Assembly (NCBI GenBank): GCA_023525715.1
Contig: JAKNSD010000071.1
Span: forward strand, 48,786-112,785
Length of the DNA stretch: 64,000 bases
Origin: Cichorium intybus
Taxonomy: Eukaryota; Streptophyta; Magnoliopsida; Asterales; Asteraceae
Direction: 5' to 3'
The first letter of the stretch is position 1. Every line of letters starts with the position of its first letter. Below the pieces are notes generated by a model. It had not been told where the DNA came from, did no database searches, and worked only from the letters and a program-made list of their open reading frames with translations. Shown one piece after another: positions 1 through 11,500 of the stretch. The position numbers and the translations under genes are program-made.

Positions 1-482
1 ATATTCACTTATATATGAGAAAACAATACTTCTTTCACAAATAGAGACCATTGAAGTATTGAGCATATTAATTTGGATTTCTTCTAAGTTGATGTGTTAT
101 TGTCATTTTCCATTGACAAGAACCATTACTTAACTCTTAATTTCATTTAAGTACGAATATGCGACAAGATTGATTAGACTAGAAGCCGAATGTCCGTTTA
201 ATTGTATTATTCACATTCTTATTAATTTTCTGTTATTCAAGCGACTTGACAAATCCCCCCTTGAACTTTATATTTCTTTGTCCCAATCTCTAGGAGTGTG
301 AAAACTTGGCAAGAGATTAACTCACCTCAATTCCCTTGGGTTCGACTCGTACCACTACTATACTATTCTTAATTGAAGAGTATTTAGAGGTCTTTTGACA
401 TTTCACAATTTCTGTCCCATCATTATAAACTGCATCCATATTATATTACTCTTTTATTTGTTTGGTAATTCGACGACCAACA
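1..482 (+). repeat. 5' LTR of element A (3' portion only)
   Basis: Matches 6895-7376 without visible differences. It ends in CA at 482, three bases before the tRNA-Asp primer site. The U3 part is cut off by the window edge. Confidence 0.93.
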
Positions 483-485
483 AAT

Positions 486-503
486 TGGCGCCGTTGCCGG
501 GGA
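486..503 (+). other. Primer binding site, tRNA-Asp (element A)
   Basis: TGGCGCCGTTGCCGGGGA is the complement of the 3' end of plant tRNA-Asp(GUC) including CCA. It follows the LTR after a 3-nt spacer (AAT), the arrangement usual for Athila-type elements. Confidence 0.92.
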
Positions 504-525
504 ATTGGCTTATGATTAACTCTTT

Positions 526-2946
526 ATGCCCAGATCTGATCGAACAGGTACACCTCTTGAGATCAACAAAGAAATCGAAAAAACTGCAAAAATATTAAGA
601 AAACAAACCAAACTTCGAAAGAAGCTTGATTACCAAAAAACTCACACTACATCAACACTCTCTCCTACACCACCTTCTACTTCTACTTCTACTCCTATTT
701 CTGATTTTTCTACTAATCCATTAAAAATGGGTGACGAAGAAAAGACCTTAAGACAATGGGGTGCCCGAAAAGATACACAACAACCTTTGTGTATAAATTA
801 TCCCAATGTGGAGAATTTTGAGCTAAAGTCCGGGCTCATACACTTACTTCCAACCTTTAGAGGCTTGGAAAATGAAGATCCCCATAAATTCCTTAAGGAG
901 TTTCATGTGGTATGTTCGGGTATGAAACCGCATAATGTGACCGAGGACCAAATCAAGCTAAGGGCATTCCCCTTTGCTCTTTACGATGCCGCCAAAGAAT
1001 GGTTGTACTATCTCCCACCGGGGACGATAACAACATGGAACGACATTGCTCAAGCATTCCTTGAAAAATACTTCCCGGAGCCAAAAGCTTCGAGCATCCG
1101 TAAAGAAATTCTCACCTTGCATCAAGGACGAAGAGAGTCCTTACACACCTATTGGGAGAGGTTTAAAAAACTTTGCTCTCGGTGCCCACAACACGGTTTG
1201 TCGGAGCACCAACTTCTCCAATACTTTTGTGAAGGCCTATCTCATCTTGATAGGCGAATTATCAATGCTTCAAGTGGTGGAGCCTTACTAGACAAGACTC
1301 CGTCCCAAATCCGGGCCTTAATTGCAACTTTGGCCGAAGACTCAAAGCATTCAATCGGGGAAGACGAATGGTATCCCGACCCTCCACGAGGAGAAAAGCA
1401 CGTAAGTACTCCTCTTATTGAAACTCAACTTTCCGAACTAACAAAAGCTGTCGTTTTGTTAACCAAAGAGAGAGGAATCCAACCACAAGCAAAAGCTTGT
1501 GGAATTTGCTTACAACATGGTCATCCAACCGACATGTGTCCATCCTTGCAAGATGAAAACGAGCATGTAAACGCTATGGGTGACCACGTGGGACAAAATT
1601 CCATGAATTTTGACAACAATCAATCGTGGAGAAATGCGCAACCGAGATCTCAATATCAACCACGATACCCACAACCACAACATACCGCCTCACGAAACCC
1701 CTCAGGTATGTCTTTGGAGGAAATTGTCTCTAACTTGGCTAAAAATACAATATCTTTTCAGCAAGAGACAAGAGCAAGCATCCAAAACTTGGAGCAACAA
1801 ATGGCACAACTTGCAACAACGGTTGGCAAGTTGGAAAGTAGGCTGGATACTAAATTGCCAGCCCAAACAGAAGCAAACCCAAGGCACAACGTGAGTGCCA
1901 TCTCCCTTAGAAGCGGGAAGGTTTGCAAAGACCCAAGTGTGCCCAAGGACACGGAAAAAGAAGGCACAAAGCAAGCGGAACTACCGAGCCATACTCCAAC
2001 GCCTCCTTTTCCTTCAAGATTCTTGGAATCAAAGAAAGAAAGGGAAGATCGAGAAATCATGGCCACATTCCGCAAGGTGGAGGTAAATATTCCCTTACTT
2101 GAGGCTATTAAACAAGTTCCAAGATATGCTAAGTTCCTTAAGGAACTTTGCACATCTAAAAAGAAACTCAAAGGGGATGAGACAATAAAAGTCAACGAGA
2201 ATGTCTCGGCAATCATACAAAAAAGATTGCCACCAAAATACAAGGATCCGGGCGTATTCACGGTCCCTTGTAAATTGGGGGACACATACATACCGAGAGC
2301 CATGCTTGATCTCGGTGCCTCTATCAATGTTCTACCGCTTTCAATTTTCAAAAACTTAAAAAAAGGAACATTGAAACGTACCGGCGTCGTTATTCAATTG
2401 GCCGATAAGTCTACGGTACGTCCCAAAGGCGTATTGGAAGACATATTAGTCCAAGTGAATAACTTGGTTTTTCCCGCTGACTTTTATGTCGTCGATATGG
2501 GAGATGACGACTCACCGAATTCAAGTTCTACACTCTTAGGGAGACCATTCCTAAAAACATCGAGAACAAAAATTGATGTTTTTAATGGTACCCTATCTAT
2601 GGAATTCGATGGTGAAGTTGTAACCTTTAATATCGATCAATCCACCCGCTACCCGAGTGATGTGCCTCCCGAAGACCTAAGGGAAAATGATTCATTGTTG
2701 CCAAATGAACATACAATATCTAACAATAATTTAGTGGCAATGGTTTCAATGAACGAAACAACAATTGGATTTATTGAAGAGTCCAAGCCTGTGGATCGCC
2801 ATGATCATCAACACAATGATCTGGATTTGCAAAATAGAGATCCACCTCCTATACCAAAACAAGCGAGAAACAAACACCGTCTCAAACGGTTCACCGAGTG
2901 TTTCATTACCAATCAAGGAGTGGACATAGAGGAATGTCCAGGGTAA
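526..2946 (+). CDS. Retrotransposon gag-protease polyprotein (element A)
   Basis: An open 806-residue frame starts at the first ATG after the PBS; its MPRS start is shared with the other Athila copies here. Residues about 90-250 are a retrotransposon gag (capsid) domain with an AKEWLYYLPPG...YWERFKKLC core. At about 324-338 lies one CCHC zinc knuckle (CGIC...H...C). At about 590-600 is an aspartic protease active site of the form DLGAS. The ORF ends in a short basic and acidic tail just where RT would begin, so pol has been removed and the stop re-formed. The frame is intact over 2.4 kb, which suggests recent or selected coding capacity. The product should form particles but could not copy or integrate its own RNA. 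Confidence 0.93.
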   Translation: MPRSDRTGTPLEINKEIEKTAKILRKQTKLRKKLDYQKTHTTSTLSPTPPSTSTSTPISDFSTNPLKMGDEEKTLRQWGARKDTQQPLCINYPNVENFELKSGLIHLLPTFRGLENEDPHKFLKEFHVVCSGMKPHNVTEDQIKLRAFPFALYDAAKEWLYYLPPGTITTWNDIAQAFLEKYFPEPKASSIRKEILTLHQGRRESLHTYWERFKKLCSRCPQHGLSEHQLLQYFCEGLSHLDRRIINASSGGALLDKTPSQIRALIATLAEDSKHSIGEDEWYPDPPRGEKHVSTPLIETQLSELTKAVVLLTKERGIQPQAKACGICLQHGHPTDMCPSLQDENEHVNAMGDHVGQNSMNFDNNQSWRNAQPRSQYQPRYPQPQHTASRNPSGMSLEEIVSNLAKNTISFQQETRASIQNLEQQMAQLATTVGKLESRLDTKLPAQTEANPRHNVSAISLRSGKVCKDPSVPKDTEKEGTKQAELPSHTPTPPFPSRFLESKKEREDREIMATFRKVEVNIPLLEAIKQVPRYAKFLKELCTSKKKLKGDETIKVNENVSAIIQKRLPPKYKDPGVFTVPCKLGDTYIPRAMLDLGASINVLPLSIFKNLKKGTLKRTGVVIQLADKSTVRPKGVLEDILVQVNNLVFPADFYVVDMGDDDSPNSSSTLLGRPFLKTSRTKIDVFNGTLSMEFDGEVVTFNIDQSTRYPSDVPPEDLRENDSLLPNEHTISNNNLVAMVSMNETTIGFIEESKPVDRHDHQHNDLDLQNRDPPPIPKQARNKHRLKRFTECFITNQGVDIEECPG

Positions 2947-3493
2947 AACTTTCCTAAGCCCCCGTGTATGAGTCCAAAAGCTCAAACACGGGCCCGTGTC
3001 GAGCCAATGACGTTAAACAAGTGCGCTTCTCGGGAGGCAACCCGATTTTCATTTTACGGTATTTGTGTGCTTCGTTTTCGCGTGTTTTAACATGTTTTTA
3101 TTTGATTTTTTTTACTTTCTGGTGTTTTTAATGTATAATAAAGTGTACGGAAGTGTCGGAAAAATTTTTGAGTCACCGAGCGAAAAAATAAAAAATCGAA
3201 AATTTTTTTCTTAACAGGGGATATACACGAGTCGTGTTTCCCCCCTGTGCAAATTCGCTCGAGTCGTGCTCGGTAAAAAATCAAGAACAGTTCAAGTCAT
3301 TACACACGAGTCGTGTGTTTTTCTTCACTCAAAACGCACGAGTCGTGCGTGTCGCTGGACAGCATAAGATCAGTTTCCTGCACTTGTTCATACGCACGAA
3401 CAGCACACTCCCTTCTTGCTCTCTGGTTTCTCTCGGTCGAACCACACAAAACCATCCAAAATCTTCATTTTTCAACCGTTTTAAGCTCTAAAG
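2947..3493 (+). other. UTR after gag-PR with palindromic words (element A)
   Basis: No coding sequence seen. The segment around 3030-3055 (cttctcgggaggcaacccg) resembles the sequence just after the integrase stop in the composite copy, which supports a clean loss of pol. Between 3224 and 3350 there are four copies of a CACGAGTCGTG-like palindrome. Confidence 0.6.
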
Positions 3494-4049
3494 GTATGTA
3501 TATTTTGCTATAATTCATCTTTCTAACACTTATATTGCATCAAATCAAAGATTCAACCATAAAATCATCAAAAATCAAGAAATCTTCAAAAACCTAGTTT
3601 TTGAGAAATCTCAAAATTGATGATTTTTGTTTGAAATATGTGATCTTTTATGTTAGATTAGTGTTCCTATGATGTTTTATTGCTTGATTACCTTGAAATT
3701 AACATGATTAGGGCAACAAATCACCCAAATTGGGGAAGAACACCAAGAACCCTAATTTTTCTTGAAATTTTGAATTAGATGAAATTGTTCTAATCCATTG
3801 CACATACAAGCTTGTGGATGTGCAATGTGGTGTGAATTGAGCTTTGAAACATCCATTTCATCCAAAATTCAAGATGGTGAATTTTGTCCCAATCATGATA
3901 AATTCAACCTTTTTAGCTTAATTTTGACTTAATGAATCATATGATGCTCTCTAAATCACAGGAATACAAAGCTAAAACATTGTCAAATGTATAAATTCCT
4001 TGATGATTCATAACTTGGGTGTTGTTTTTGCTAATTTTTGGTTGTGCAG
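3494..4049 (+). other. Probable intron upstream of second ORF (element A)
   Basis: A donor AAAG/GTATGT at 3493/3494 and an acceptor with a T-rich tract ending TTGTGCAG at 4049 bracket A/T-rich sequence that ends 7 nt before the ATG of the second ORF. The same arrangement occurs in the two other Athila-type copies of this window, so a spliced subgenomic message is likely. This is inferred from consensus only. Confidence 0.55.
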
Positions 4050-4055
4050 ATTGAA

Positions 4056-4391
4056 ATGGCCTTGGAAACTTACAGGAAAAGATCCAGAGATGGTGCTTCA
4101 AGTTCGCGACAAAGGAGCGACTCTCCCCCCGTATTAATGGTGTCCGATTCTCGGACACCCCCCGCCACCTCCAGGACCACAGTAGACTTCCCGCAAGCTT
4201 CGAGGACGACGCTTATTTTTAAGCTTGTGGAGGTATTTACGATGTTAGATGCTAGCATTTTTCACTTCTATATTATTTTCTTCTTTTTATCGAAAATCTT
4301 GAAAAACAAAAACAAAAATTTTTGTGTGTTTAAAACTTTTGTTATTTATCGCATTTCTTTTCTTACCCTCGTGAAAAATAATGATTGTTAA
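4056..4391 (+). pseudogene. Truncated ATHILA second ORF (element A)
   Basis: The ATG lies just after the putative splice acceptor. The first ~50 codons (MALETYRKRSRDGASS...) are basic and Ser/Pro-rich, like the start of the ATHILA-family ORF in the composite copy (MDAGPSKRSK...). The frame then runs directly into the GAGGACGA...AAGCTTGTGGAGG element that normally follows the stop codon of that ORF, so about 350 codons are deleted. The remaining codons to 4391 are low-complexity read-through and not a protein domain. Confidence 0.6.
4221..4233 (+). other. Internal polypurine-tract-like site (element A)
   Basis: AAGCTTGTGGAGG repeats the 3' PPT core (AAGCTTGTGGATG at 5647-5659) 1.4 kb upstream of it. 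It is preceded by a GAGGACGAC dyad. Confidence 0.5.
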
Positions 4392-5660
4392 ATTATGTTG
4401 CATCTTTATTTTCAATGTTATGGTTGCCTATCTACCTTGTGGTTGAAAATTTTTTCACTTTGCAAAATTTTAGATTGTGTTAAAAAACTTTTGTTTGTCA
4501 AATGTACTTAGCATACACACGTATGAACAGTTTATAAGACATCTATTTTAACTGAATCTATTTTTAGCAAGAACAGCAATACAAGATGCAGATATCCCGT
4601 GAGAATCTCAATGTGTGCAATCGACTTGGTTAATGTTACAGGTTTTGCCTTCGTAATCACACTTTGACCAGCACCTTTGTTTCTAACATGTCAATTTTCC
4701 AAATCTTCCGAAATTTCATATCATTTTGTCTTGACCGGATTGGTCCTTTTTAAACAAAAATTTTGAAATTATTATTCATTCAATAATTCTAATTTCAAAA
4801 GCAAAATCTTTACATTTGTATGTCGAGTCAAATAAATGGTGAAATTCCAGAAATATTTTGTTTGGTTCTAAAAAATTGGTATAAAAAAAAATAATAAAAT
4901 AAAAAATAAAAAATAAAAATAAAACCAAGAACCAAACATGTTTGTTGATTAAATTTTCAAAAAATAAAATAAATAAGCACAAATGCTTATGTCTCAATTC
5001 CTTTCAATAAAAGATAGTTTGTATCTTTCAAAAAAATTTCCAAACTATTTACTCATTTCAAAGAAAATCAAAAAAAAAATAGAATGTTTATTCTCTTTTG
5101 TATTTGTATTACATTTATCGAGTTGTAATTTATTGTATTTATAATTTTGGAAGATCATTTATTTGAATTGACAAGTTTCAATAAAGGTGGTCAATATGAT
5201 AATTGAGGCAAAGTCATATTAACATGAGTCCAAGTTCGACATCCGAGTGTAAACACCACCCTAATTCCATATGAGTGGCGGAATACATTTGTGAGTCGCA
5301 ATCAGCGAATTGTGCGCAGATATGAGAAGAGCGAAAAATTGTGAGCACTGACCTTGTATTGTGTTGCTCTTGCTAAACACGGTGAAAGTCACGGTAGTGG
5401 TGTTATAATCAATATATGACGTGGCTATGCTATTGTTTAACGAATATTTGTTTCTTAGTACAATCTACTATTTCACAAATGTGAAATTTTAGGCAAATAC
5501 AGGGACGATATGTTAACCATATCATTGCTAGTGATAATGTTGGCGCAATTTGACATAAAAAGGTTTCACATTTTTTTTTTTGTTTTCCTTCTTTCACCCA
5601 TTAGTCTAAGTTTTTATTGTTTTCTTTGAGGACAAAGAAGAGTTTAAGCTTGTGGATGTT
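4392..5660 (+). other. 3' untranslated region and polypurine tract (element A)
   Basis: A/T-rich noncoding sequence with no ORF or domain. It ends with GAGGACAAAGAAGAGTTT and the PPT-like AAGCTTGTGGATGTT immediately before the 3' LTR. The PPT has T substitutions compared with the cleaner AAGCTTGGGGAG of the composite element. Confidence 0.65.
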
Positions 5661-7376
5661 TGATAGGTGTATAATTATACACCTTTTTATATGTTTATTT
5701 ACCGCTTTCAGCATCGTTTATTGCCTTTAAAGCATGCTATACGCATGTTTTCGGTCTAATGTGTTCATTTTGGAGCAAAAGCCATTTGTTTGCATAAAAT
5801 GGTATGTTTTGCAGGCATTAAAAAAAATATGGACCACCATACAATGTCAAAAGGAAGCCTCACGCCAAGTTTCAAGGAAATCGGACAAGAGACGGAGAAA
5901 ATAGCCTCGAAAACCCCCTGCCTCACTGACACGACTCGTGTTCATTTATACACTAAAAACACACGAGCCATGTTCCACCTGGAATGACAAAATGGCAATG
6001 TACTTTCAATACACACGAGTCGTGTCTTTTGTAAGGCTACGAACACACGAGTCGTGTCTGCACTGTAAGCCATGTGCAGCAGGAATCTTCCAGCAAATCA
6101 ACTTTTGAAGCATGGGATTTTCATCATTTGATTAGTCCGATCTGAGATCTCTCCAGGGCCATTTGAGGACTATAAATAGAGCATTTGAGAGGAGTTATCA
6201 ACACACTTCAACATACTTGAACATCACTTCATACACTTAGATATTTTCTTATTCTTAGTTAGTTTTAATGTCTTTATTTGCAATTATGCAGATTTTAGCT
6301 AACATGAGTGGCTAAATCTCATAACATTCGGCTTTTAGTCATGTATCTTTCTAGTCATTAATATTTGTGCTTGGAATGAAGTTTTGAAGTTATTAAAACT
6401 GTTTTGGTCTAGTTTTGTCATTAAAATTTTATTACAAATTTGGTCCCTACTTTGGAATTTAGTCGATCACTCTATTCCGATAGTTGACCAATTATAGTTA
6501 TATGTATTTTCAATTGTTTTGAAGATCATTGTTGGTAACATCTTAGAAATAACTTCACTTGTTAAAAGCTTGACACGAGAGATCAATCAAGTTCTTAAGA
6601 AGTAAAGAACCGACAAAAGAACATAAAGCATCACCCTTGGTCAATTTTAGCATTAATCACTAGTTGACCATTGTGTTGTGCATACCTTTTATAGAATTTT
6701 AGTGTTATTCCTTGTTCTATATTAGTGATGCATGTTTCTTTTGTCCCGGTTAATTTCTATGTCTTAAATTACATGCTTATTCTTAGTTCCTTCATCTAAA
6801 GGGACGGAATATTGAATTTGGTTTATTACACTCGTATAAAAGTAGTATCTTGTCTCGGTTGAGATACATCTATCTCTTCAAGATGACCATTGAGATATTC
6901 ACTTATATATGAGAAAACAATACTTCTTTCACAAATAGAGACCATTGAAGTATTGAGCATATTAATTTGGATTTCTTCTAAGTTGATGTGTTATTGTCAT
7001 TTTCCATTGACAAGAACCATTACTTAACTCTTAATTTCATTTAAGTACGAATATGCGACAAGATTGATTAGACTAGAAGCCGAATGTCCGTTTAATTGTA
7101 TTATTCACATTCTTATTAATTTTCTGTTATTCAAGCGACTTGACAAATCCCCCCTTGAACTTTATATTTCTTTGTCCCAATCTCTAGGAGTGTGAAAACT
7201 TGGCAAGAGATTAACTCACCTCAATTCCCTTGGGTTCGACTCGTACCACTACTATACTATTCTTAATTGAAGAGTATTTAGAGGTCTTTTGACATTTCAC
7301 AATTTCTGTCCCATCATTATAAACTGCATCCATATTATATTACTCTTTTATTTGTTTGGTAATTCGACGACCAACA
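5661..7376 (+). repeat. 3' LTR of element A (1716 bp)
   Basis: Begins TGATAGGTG just after the PPT and ends ACCAACA; its last 482 bp equal the 5' LTR at 1-482. Directly after the TG lies a perfect palindrome GGTGTATAATTATACACC (5666-5683). Four CACGAGTCGTG-like words occur at about 5930-6060, upstream of a TATA box. Confidence 0.9.
6171..6178 (+). promoter_or_regulatory. TATA box in LTR of element A
   Basis: TATAAATA in GACTATAAATAGAG, a strong plant TATA context. Transcription would start about 30 nt downstream, making 5661 to ~6200 the U3 region. Confidence 0.7.
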
Positions 7377-7851
7377 CTGATCACAATACATAACTGTTCT
7401 GTTTTGGTCCCTTCCCTCTAAGGTTGGACCCAGTTCGTGGTGACTTCTCCTGAAGCGTCCACTAATCTTTTTCTGCTTTTCTTGTAGTCTCAGCTACTTT
7501 TCTTTCACCTTGATATCAATCAGGTGAGCACCCAATTTCTTTCACTGACCACAGCAACTACTGTTGCTTGTCATGTGGATTTTCTGCTACTTGTCTCTTT
7601 GCCCCTCGTTCAATGAAGCTTTGAGAAAAGGGCTGGTTCGCCTCTTAAAATTGCACGCCCTAAAATCCTCTCAGTAATATTCGCTGCTCATACTTCTTAT
7701 ACGTTAGAAGTCAGCACCAGTTACGTTATATATGTATAATAACAATTTATATACACCTAACAGTACATCGTGTCTACTGTCTCAAGGTTTAAGTCCAGGA
7801 ATCTACTCTATAGACACTTAGTTCACTTAAACCACGGCTCTGATACCAACT
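7377..7851 (-). mobile_element. Chromovirus (Tekay/Del-like) 5' internal region and PBS, minus strand
   Basis: On the minus strand, the LTR end GGGTGTTACA is followed by a 3-nt spacer and TGGTATCAGAGC (plus 7837-7848), the tRNA-iMet primer site. About 460 bp of leader follows and is then cut by the 3' end of element A at 7376. No ORF is visible in this leader. Confidence 0.8.
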
Positions 7852-8454
7852 TGTAACACCCGGCTTTTAAAACAAAAACACCCCTGAAAAATTTTCATTT
7901 TTAATAATGGTTTCAGTACTTAAAACCATAAACAAAGGGGTATATTTTAATAAAAACAGGTACAAGCGTATCAAGGAGAGTATAAAATACCGTAGTCTCC
8001 TTTGAAGTCGGGCTGCTACTGACAGCATCTAAGAGTCCTACTTCTCGAGTCATGGACTCTATCTATTCCCTTATCAGGATCATGCTAACCTGCAGGGACA
8101 TTTAACAAACGGTATGAGCTACAAAGCTCAGTGAGTAATCATTTCTGCAAATAACATGTATCAAATATATTAGTATATCTGTTTGGATATCGAATCCAAA
8201 CTCATAGCCTTACTGGCTGACCATATATCTCTTAGGATTTCACATCCTAATTTTTGTAGCCTTACAGGCTACTTCATGACAACCTGCAATTATCAAACCA
8301 CATCAGTTATTTGCACAGATAACCATATCTATCGTTTCTGTCCCATGTTTCTTAGTCACAATGGACTGCATCATATGTCATGGCTATATAAGCCGCATCC
8401 TGTGTCATAGCTATGTAAGCTGCACCAAAACAATATCAATATATAAATCATAGC

Positions 8455-8830
8455 CCGCAGGCCGCACCAGCTGGGTTCAATAACCCGATATCATAGCCAA
8501 AAGGCCGCACCATGTTCCTATAACAATATCATAGCCGTATAGGCCGCACCGGTTGGATATAGCATCCAATACAAAGTCAAATATGGCTCACGGGTTAGCC
8601 CGCTGTTGCCTTGGCTCACGGGTTAGCCCGCTATTGCCTAGACTCACGGGTTAGTCCGCTGTTGTCTATATAACAGTTTACGTAGATATATTGACTCACA
8701 GTTCCGTTCTTGTCTATAACAGACTCACAGCTTATCTGGTCTTGTCACTTTATAGTGTATATATATATGTATTGACTCACAGCTCCGTTCTTGCCATCGC
8801 AATGACTCACGGCTTATCTGGTCTTGTCTT
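8455..8830. repeat. Minisatellite-like repeats inside chromovirus LTR
   Basis: Units resembling GGCTCACGGGTTAGCCCGCTGTT occur three times at 8584-8665. GACTCACAG(C/T)TCCGTTCTTGTC units follow twice (8693-8830), interleaved with GACTCACGGCTTATCTGGTCTTGTC. To their left (8455-8560) is a degenerate CATAGCC...GGCCGCACC series. Confidence 0.7.
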
Positions 8831-9912
8831 TTACATATATTTTAACACTTGTCGTTTTCGTCCCTCGAAGCTGTTTCAACCTGTAACAATTCAATCATCA
8901 TATATCACATATGATATCAGTGAGATTACTCACCTGGATGCTAGCTGCATTTGAATCCGGTTGTTTCTTGCTTTTGCGTGCACCACAACCATTTTGTCCC
9001 ATACCTATTTATCCATTTCGTATCAAATGATAATAGGTTAATAATCATTTCAATTGACTCTAATACATAAGAGTCCTGTACCATACAATTGGGGACTATT
9101 TCTAAGTATTTCCGATTAATAACCATCGTTATAAAATTTAATACACTTCCCAAAATACGCGTATTCTACTACAGTACTTTCGGGAGGTCGTATTCGTATT
9201 CCGATAATTTTCCATGAAGTTTTACAACATATTAGACCTATGTTTAAAATTTCAGGTCAATCGGATAAGCCTAGCATCAAAATCAAACTTGGAAAATTCA
9301 CAAAAAACAATTTGGTTTCTGCCCAGGGCTCGAGTCGCGACGGACCCTATGGTCGAGTCGCGAAGACCAGGCTCTTCGAGTCGCGAGGACCATGCTGGTC
9401 GCGTCGCGAGAGCTGATCAGCAGACCAGGAACTCCGATTTTCAAGCTACAAAATCCCATTTTCTCATTTTAAGCCCTTAATACTCGGCTTAATGATCATG
9501 GATTGTTCAAGGACTAAAACCTTTGTCTAATAACAAGTTTTAAGCCCTTAAAAACACCTTAATCACATCAATTCATGATTTAGGGTTCTTGGCAAAATTC
9601 CCAATTTATCAATAATAACAACATACTTTGCATTTAATGTGTGTTCTTACAACACAAACATGTTTAAGACTTATCAATCACATAAACATCTCCAATCATA
9701 ATTGGAATTCCAGTTTCTATTTCTCCCGTGAAGAAACATTCAAGAACTTAGGTTAGAACTCGAATTACTAACCTTGATTACTTGGAAACTTCCAATTTCT
9801 AGCCAATAATCCGATTTCATACTTCAATCTTCAAGAACTTGCCAAGAATTTCAGCCAAAAACCCTCTCCCGTGAGTTCTCAAAATTCTGCACATGTGGAA
9901 GAGTTCTTGAAC

Positions 9913-9920
9913 TATTTATA
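9913..9920 (-). promoter_or_regulatory. TATA box in minus-strand chromovirus LTR
   Basis: TATTTATA on the plus strand, TATAAATA when read in the LTR's orientation. Confidence 0.55.
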
Positions 9921-10200
9921 CTTCCAGATTTTGCAATTTAGCCCCTGAAGTTCCATTTTTTGAACTTTAGCCACAATAATCAAGTTTTATTACAATAAAA
10001 CTTTCTTTTCTTATACTTTTGCCACAACTAACAAAGTTTATGGAAAAAATCAGATTTAATAACATTTTAAGTCCAAGACTCAAAATATTATTACAAAACA
10101 AGTCCTTTTCTGTCCAAAAGACCAAATTACCCTTCTAAAGTAAAATGACCAATTTACCATTTTTATTATATTTACATAAAAAGAGTGTCTTGGCGTTACA

Positions 10201-10347
10201 CAACACCACCTCAATAAAAAATTACTAGCTAAACGCCTCCAACATTTCCACCACTACCACCGACAAATCCGCTATGAAGTCCTTGGTGGAAACCAATTCA
10301 TCCAACAAGGGATTTTTAACAGTTTTCCCAACATTGATTCTATCTTT
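10201..10347. other. Anonymous flank
   Basis: No feature recognised in this 147-bp flank of the chromovirus LTR. The sequence appears to continue after the MITE at 10783. Confidence 0.4.
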
Positions 10348-10774
10348 TAGGGATGTCTAAATGGTCCTCGGAATCGAGCCCAAGCCCAAGAACCGAGGAA
10401 CCGGACCCAAGATAAGGAATCGAGCATGTTACTTGGTCGGTACTCGGTCCGTATATGTGGCTTAATTCAGTCTTGGTCCTTCGGTATTGTCGGGTTCTCG
10501 GGTACGGAACCGACCGAAAGTTTAAAAGACATTATGATTATAATGTAGGCCTTTGAAATTTTTACGCTTGGTCCTGCTTAGGTAAAACCCGACCAAACTC
10601 GAGCAAACCCGTACCCGAACCCAAGACCAGGTCCCATAGTTTGGTCGGTCCTCGGTTCCATTGAATGTCTTCCTTCGGTCTCGGTCCTCGGTTCCATTGA
10701 ATGTCTTCCCTCGGTCTCGGTCCGGCTCGGGTTCGGTCCTGGTCGAGTCGGTACCAAGACCACGCTCACCCTTA
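10348..10774. mobile_element. hAT-like MITE (427 bp)
   Basis: Starts TAGGGATG and ends CACCCTTA, imperfect terminal inverted repeats. It is flanked by 8-bp near-duplications CTATCTTT (10340-10347) and CTATATTT (10775-10782), the duplication size of hAT elements. The interior is rich in GGTC/CCGAACC-type sequence and has a ~36-bp tandem duplication at about 10640-10715. ORFs through it are repeat artefacts. Confidence 0.72.
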
Positions 10775-10782
10775 CTATATTT

Positions 10783-11477
10783 TACTTCACATGGAAACAA
10801 AATCAAGAACCATTCGATATCAAATTTGATTAACACGCACCAAAAGTCGTGTTTTTGCAAGGAATAATGGTACCGAAAATCCTTATTGAGCTTTTTGGGG
10901 TTTAATGCTTCTCGTTTCACTTAGTTCCATGACTTTCGATGTGGTACGCGGTTACCAGGCACAACGACTTTTATGATAAATTGGCGGTTTTGTGGTTTTT
11001 TATCTTCCAACAGTTCATAGATATGATAAAATCGTCATACCCATTTGCGGAAGAGAAAGATCTTCATGTATATGTGAGAAATTTGATCAAATTCATGATT
11101 TCTTGGAGACCAGAGTATCACACACCACCGGTTTGTTTGAAAAGATTATTGAATCGAGTTACGTGATGGGTAAAGAACGGTTTTGGAGTAAAAAGGTGTG
11201 AAATTTATTGCTATATGGATTCAAGATTTGGTTATCATGGTTATTTGCAGCCACGTTTGATGAGACTGTGTACAAATTAAAAAGAGGTGTTGTTAGTCAT
11301 GAAGATAGGAAGGATTTTGTGCCTCGAAATCGATGTGCCAAGCTTGGCTTTAATCGTATGACTGCAAATCGATCCCAATCACCAAACCTGCACGTTAAGA
11401 GTATGAGGGACTAAAACTGTAAGAAAATACAAACCAGAGAAACATGATTACAAGATTTTCAAAACTAAGACTAATCT
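10783..11477. other. Anonymous sequence before the assembly gap
   Basis: Low-copy-looking sequence with short open stretches (for example 10939-11166, 75 aa, MWYAVTRHNDFYDKLAVLWF...). I recognise no domain. It could be a decayed gene or the left part of the MULE. Confidence 0.3.
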
Positions 11478-11500
11478 NNNNNNNNNNNNNNNNNNNNNNN
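11478..11500. other. Assembly gap (23 N)
   Basis: Run of 23 undetermined bases; the true gap size is unknown. Confidence 0.99.

Larger units (their letters stand above)
1..7376 (+). mobile_element. Athila-type Ty3/gypsy retrotransposon A, pol-less, left end outside window
   Basis: Bases 1-482 recur at 6895-7376, identical by eye, so these are the two LTRs of one element and the first 1.2 kb of the 5' LTR lies before the window. Order seen: 5' LTR end, tRNA-Asp primer site, gag-protease ORF, UTR with an intron, a stub of the second ORF, polypurine tract, 3' LTR. No reverse transcriptase, RNase H or integrase is present, so it is non-autonomous. LTR identity indicates recent insertion. It lies inside a minus-strand chromovirus. 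The flank after the 3' LTR is CTGAT; the matching left duplication is outside the window. Confidence 0.93.
7852..10200 (-). repeat. Chromovirus 5' LTR, minus strand (2349 bp)
   Basis: Read on the minus strand it starts TGTAACGCC and ends GGTGTTACA, directly before a tRNA-iMet PBS. Long LTRs of this type are typical of the Tekay/Del clade. A TATA box (TATAAATA on minus) lies at 9913-9920. It contains clustered short repeats at 8450-8830 and four CGAGTCGCGA-like words at 9329-9412. A TGAGCT...AGCTCA stem lies near the U5 end (8110-8135). Confidence 0.85.

Noticed and set aside
1758..2351. 197-codon antisense ORF in element A
   Set aside because: Shadow of the gag-protease frame.
7837..7848. 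GCTCTGATACCA considered as part of a tRNA gene
   Set aside because: It is the reverse complement of the 12-nt tRNA-iMet primer site beside an LTR end; no cloverleaf is present.
10522..10920. 132-codon ORF rich in TEPEPDRDRG
   Set aside because: Reads through the MITE and its tandem duplication; no domain.
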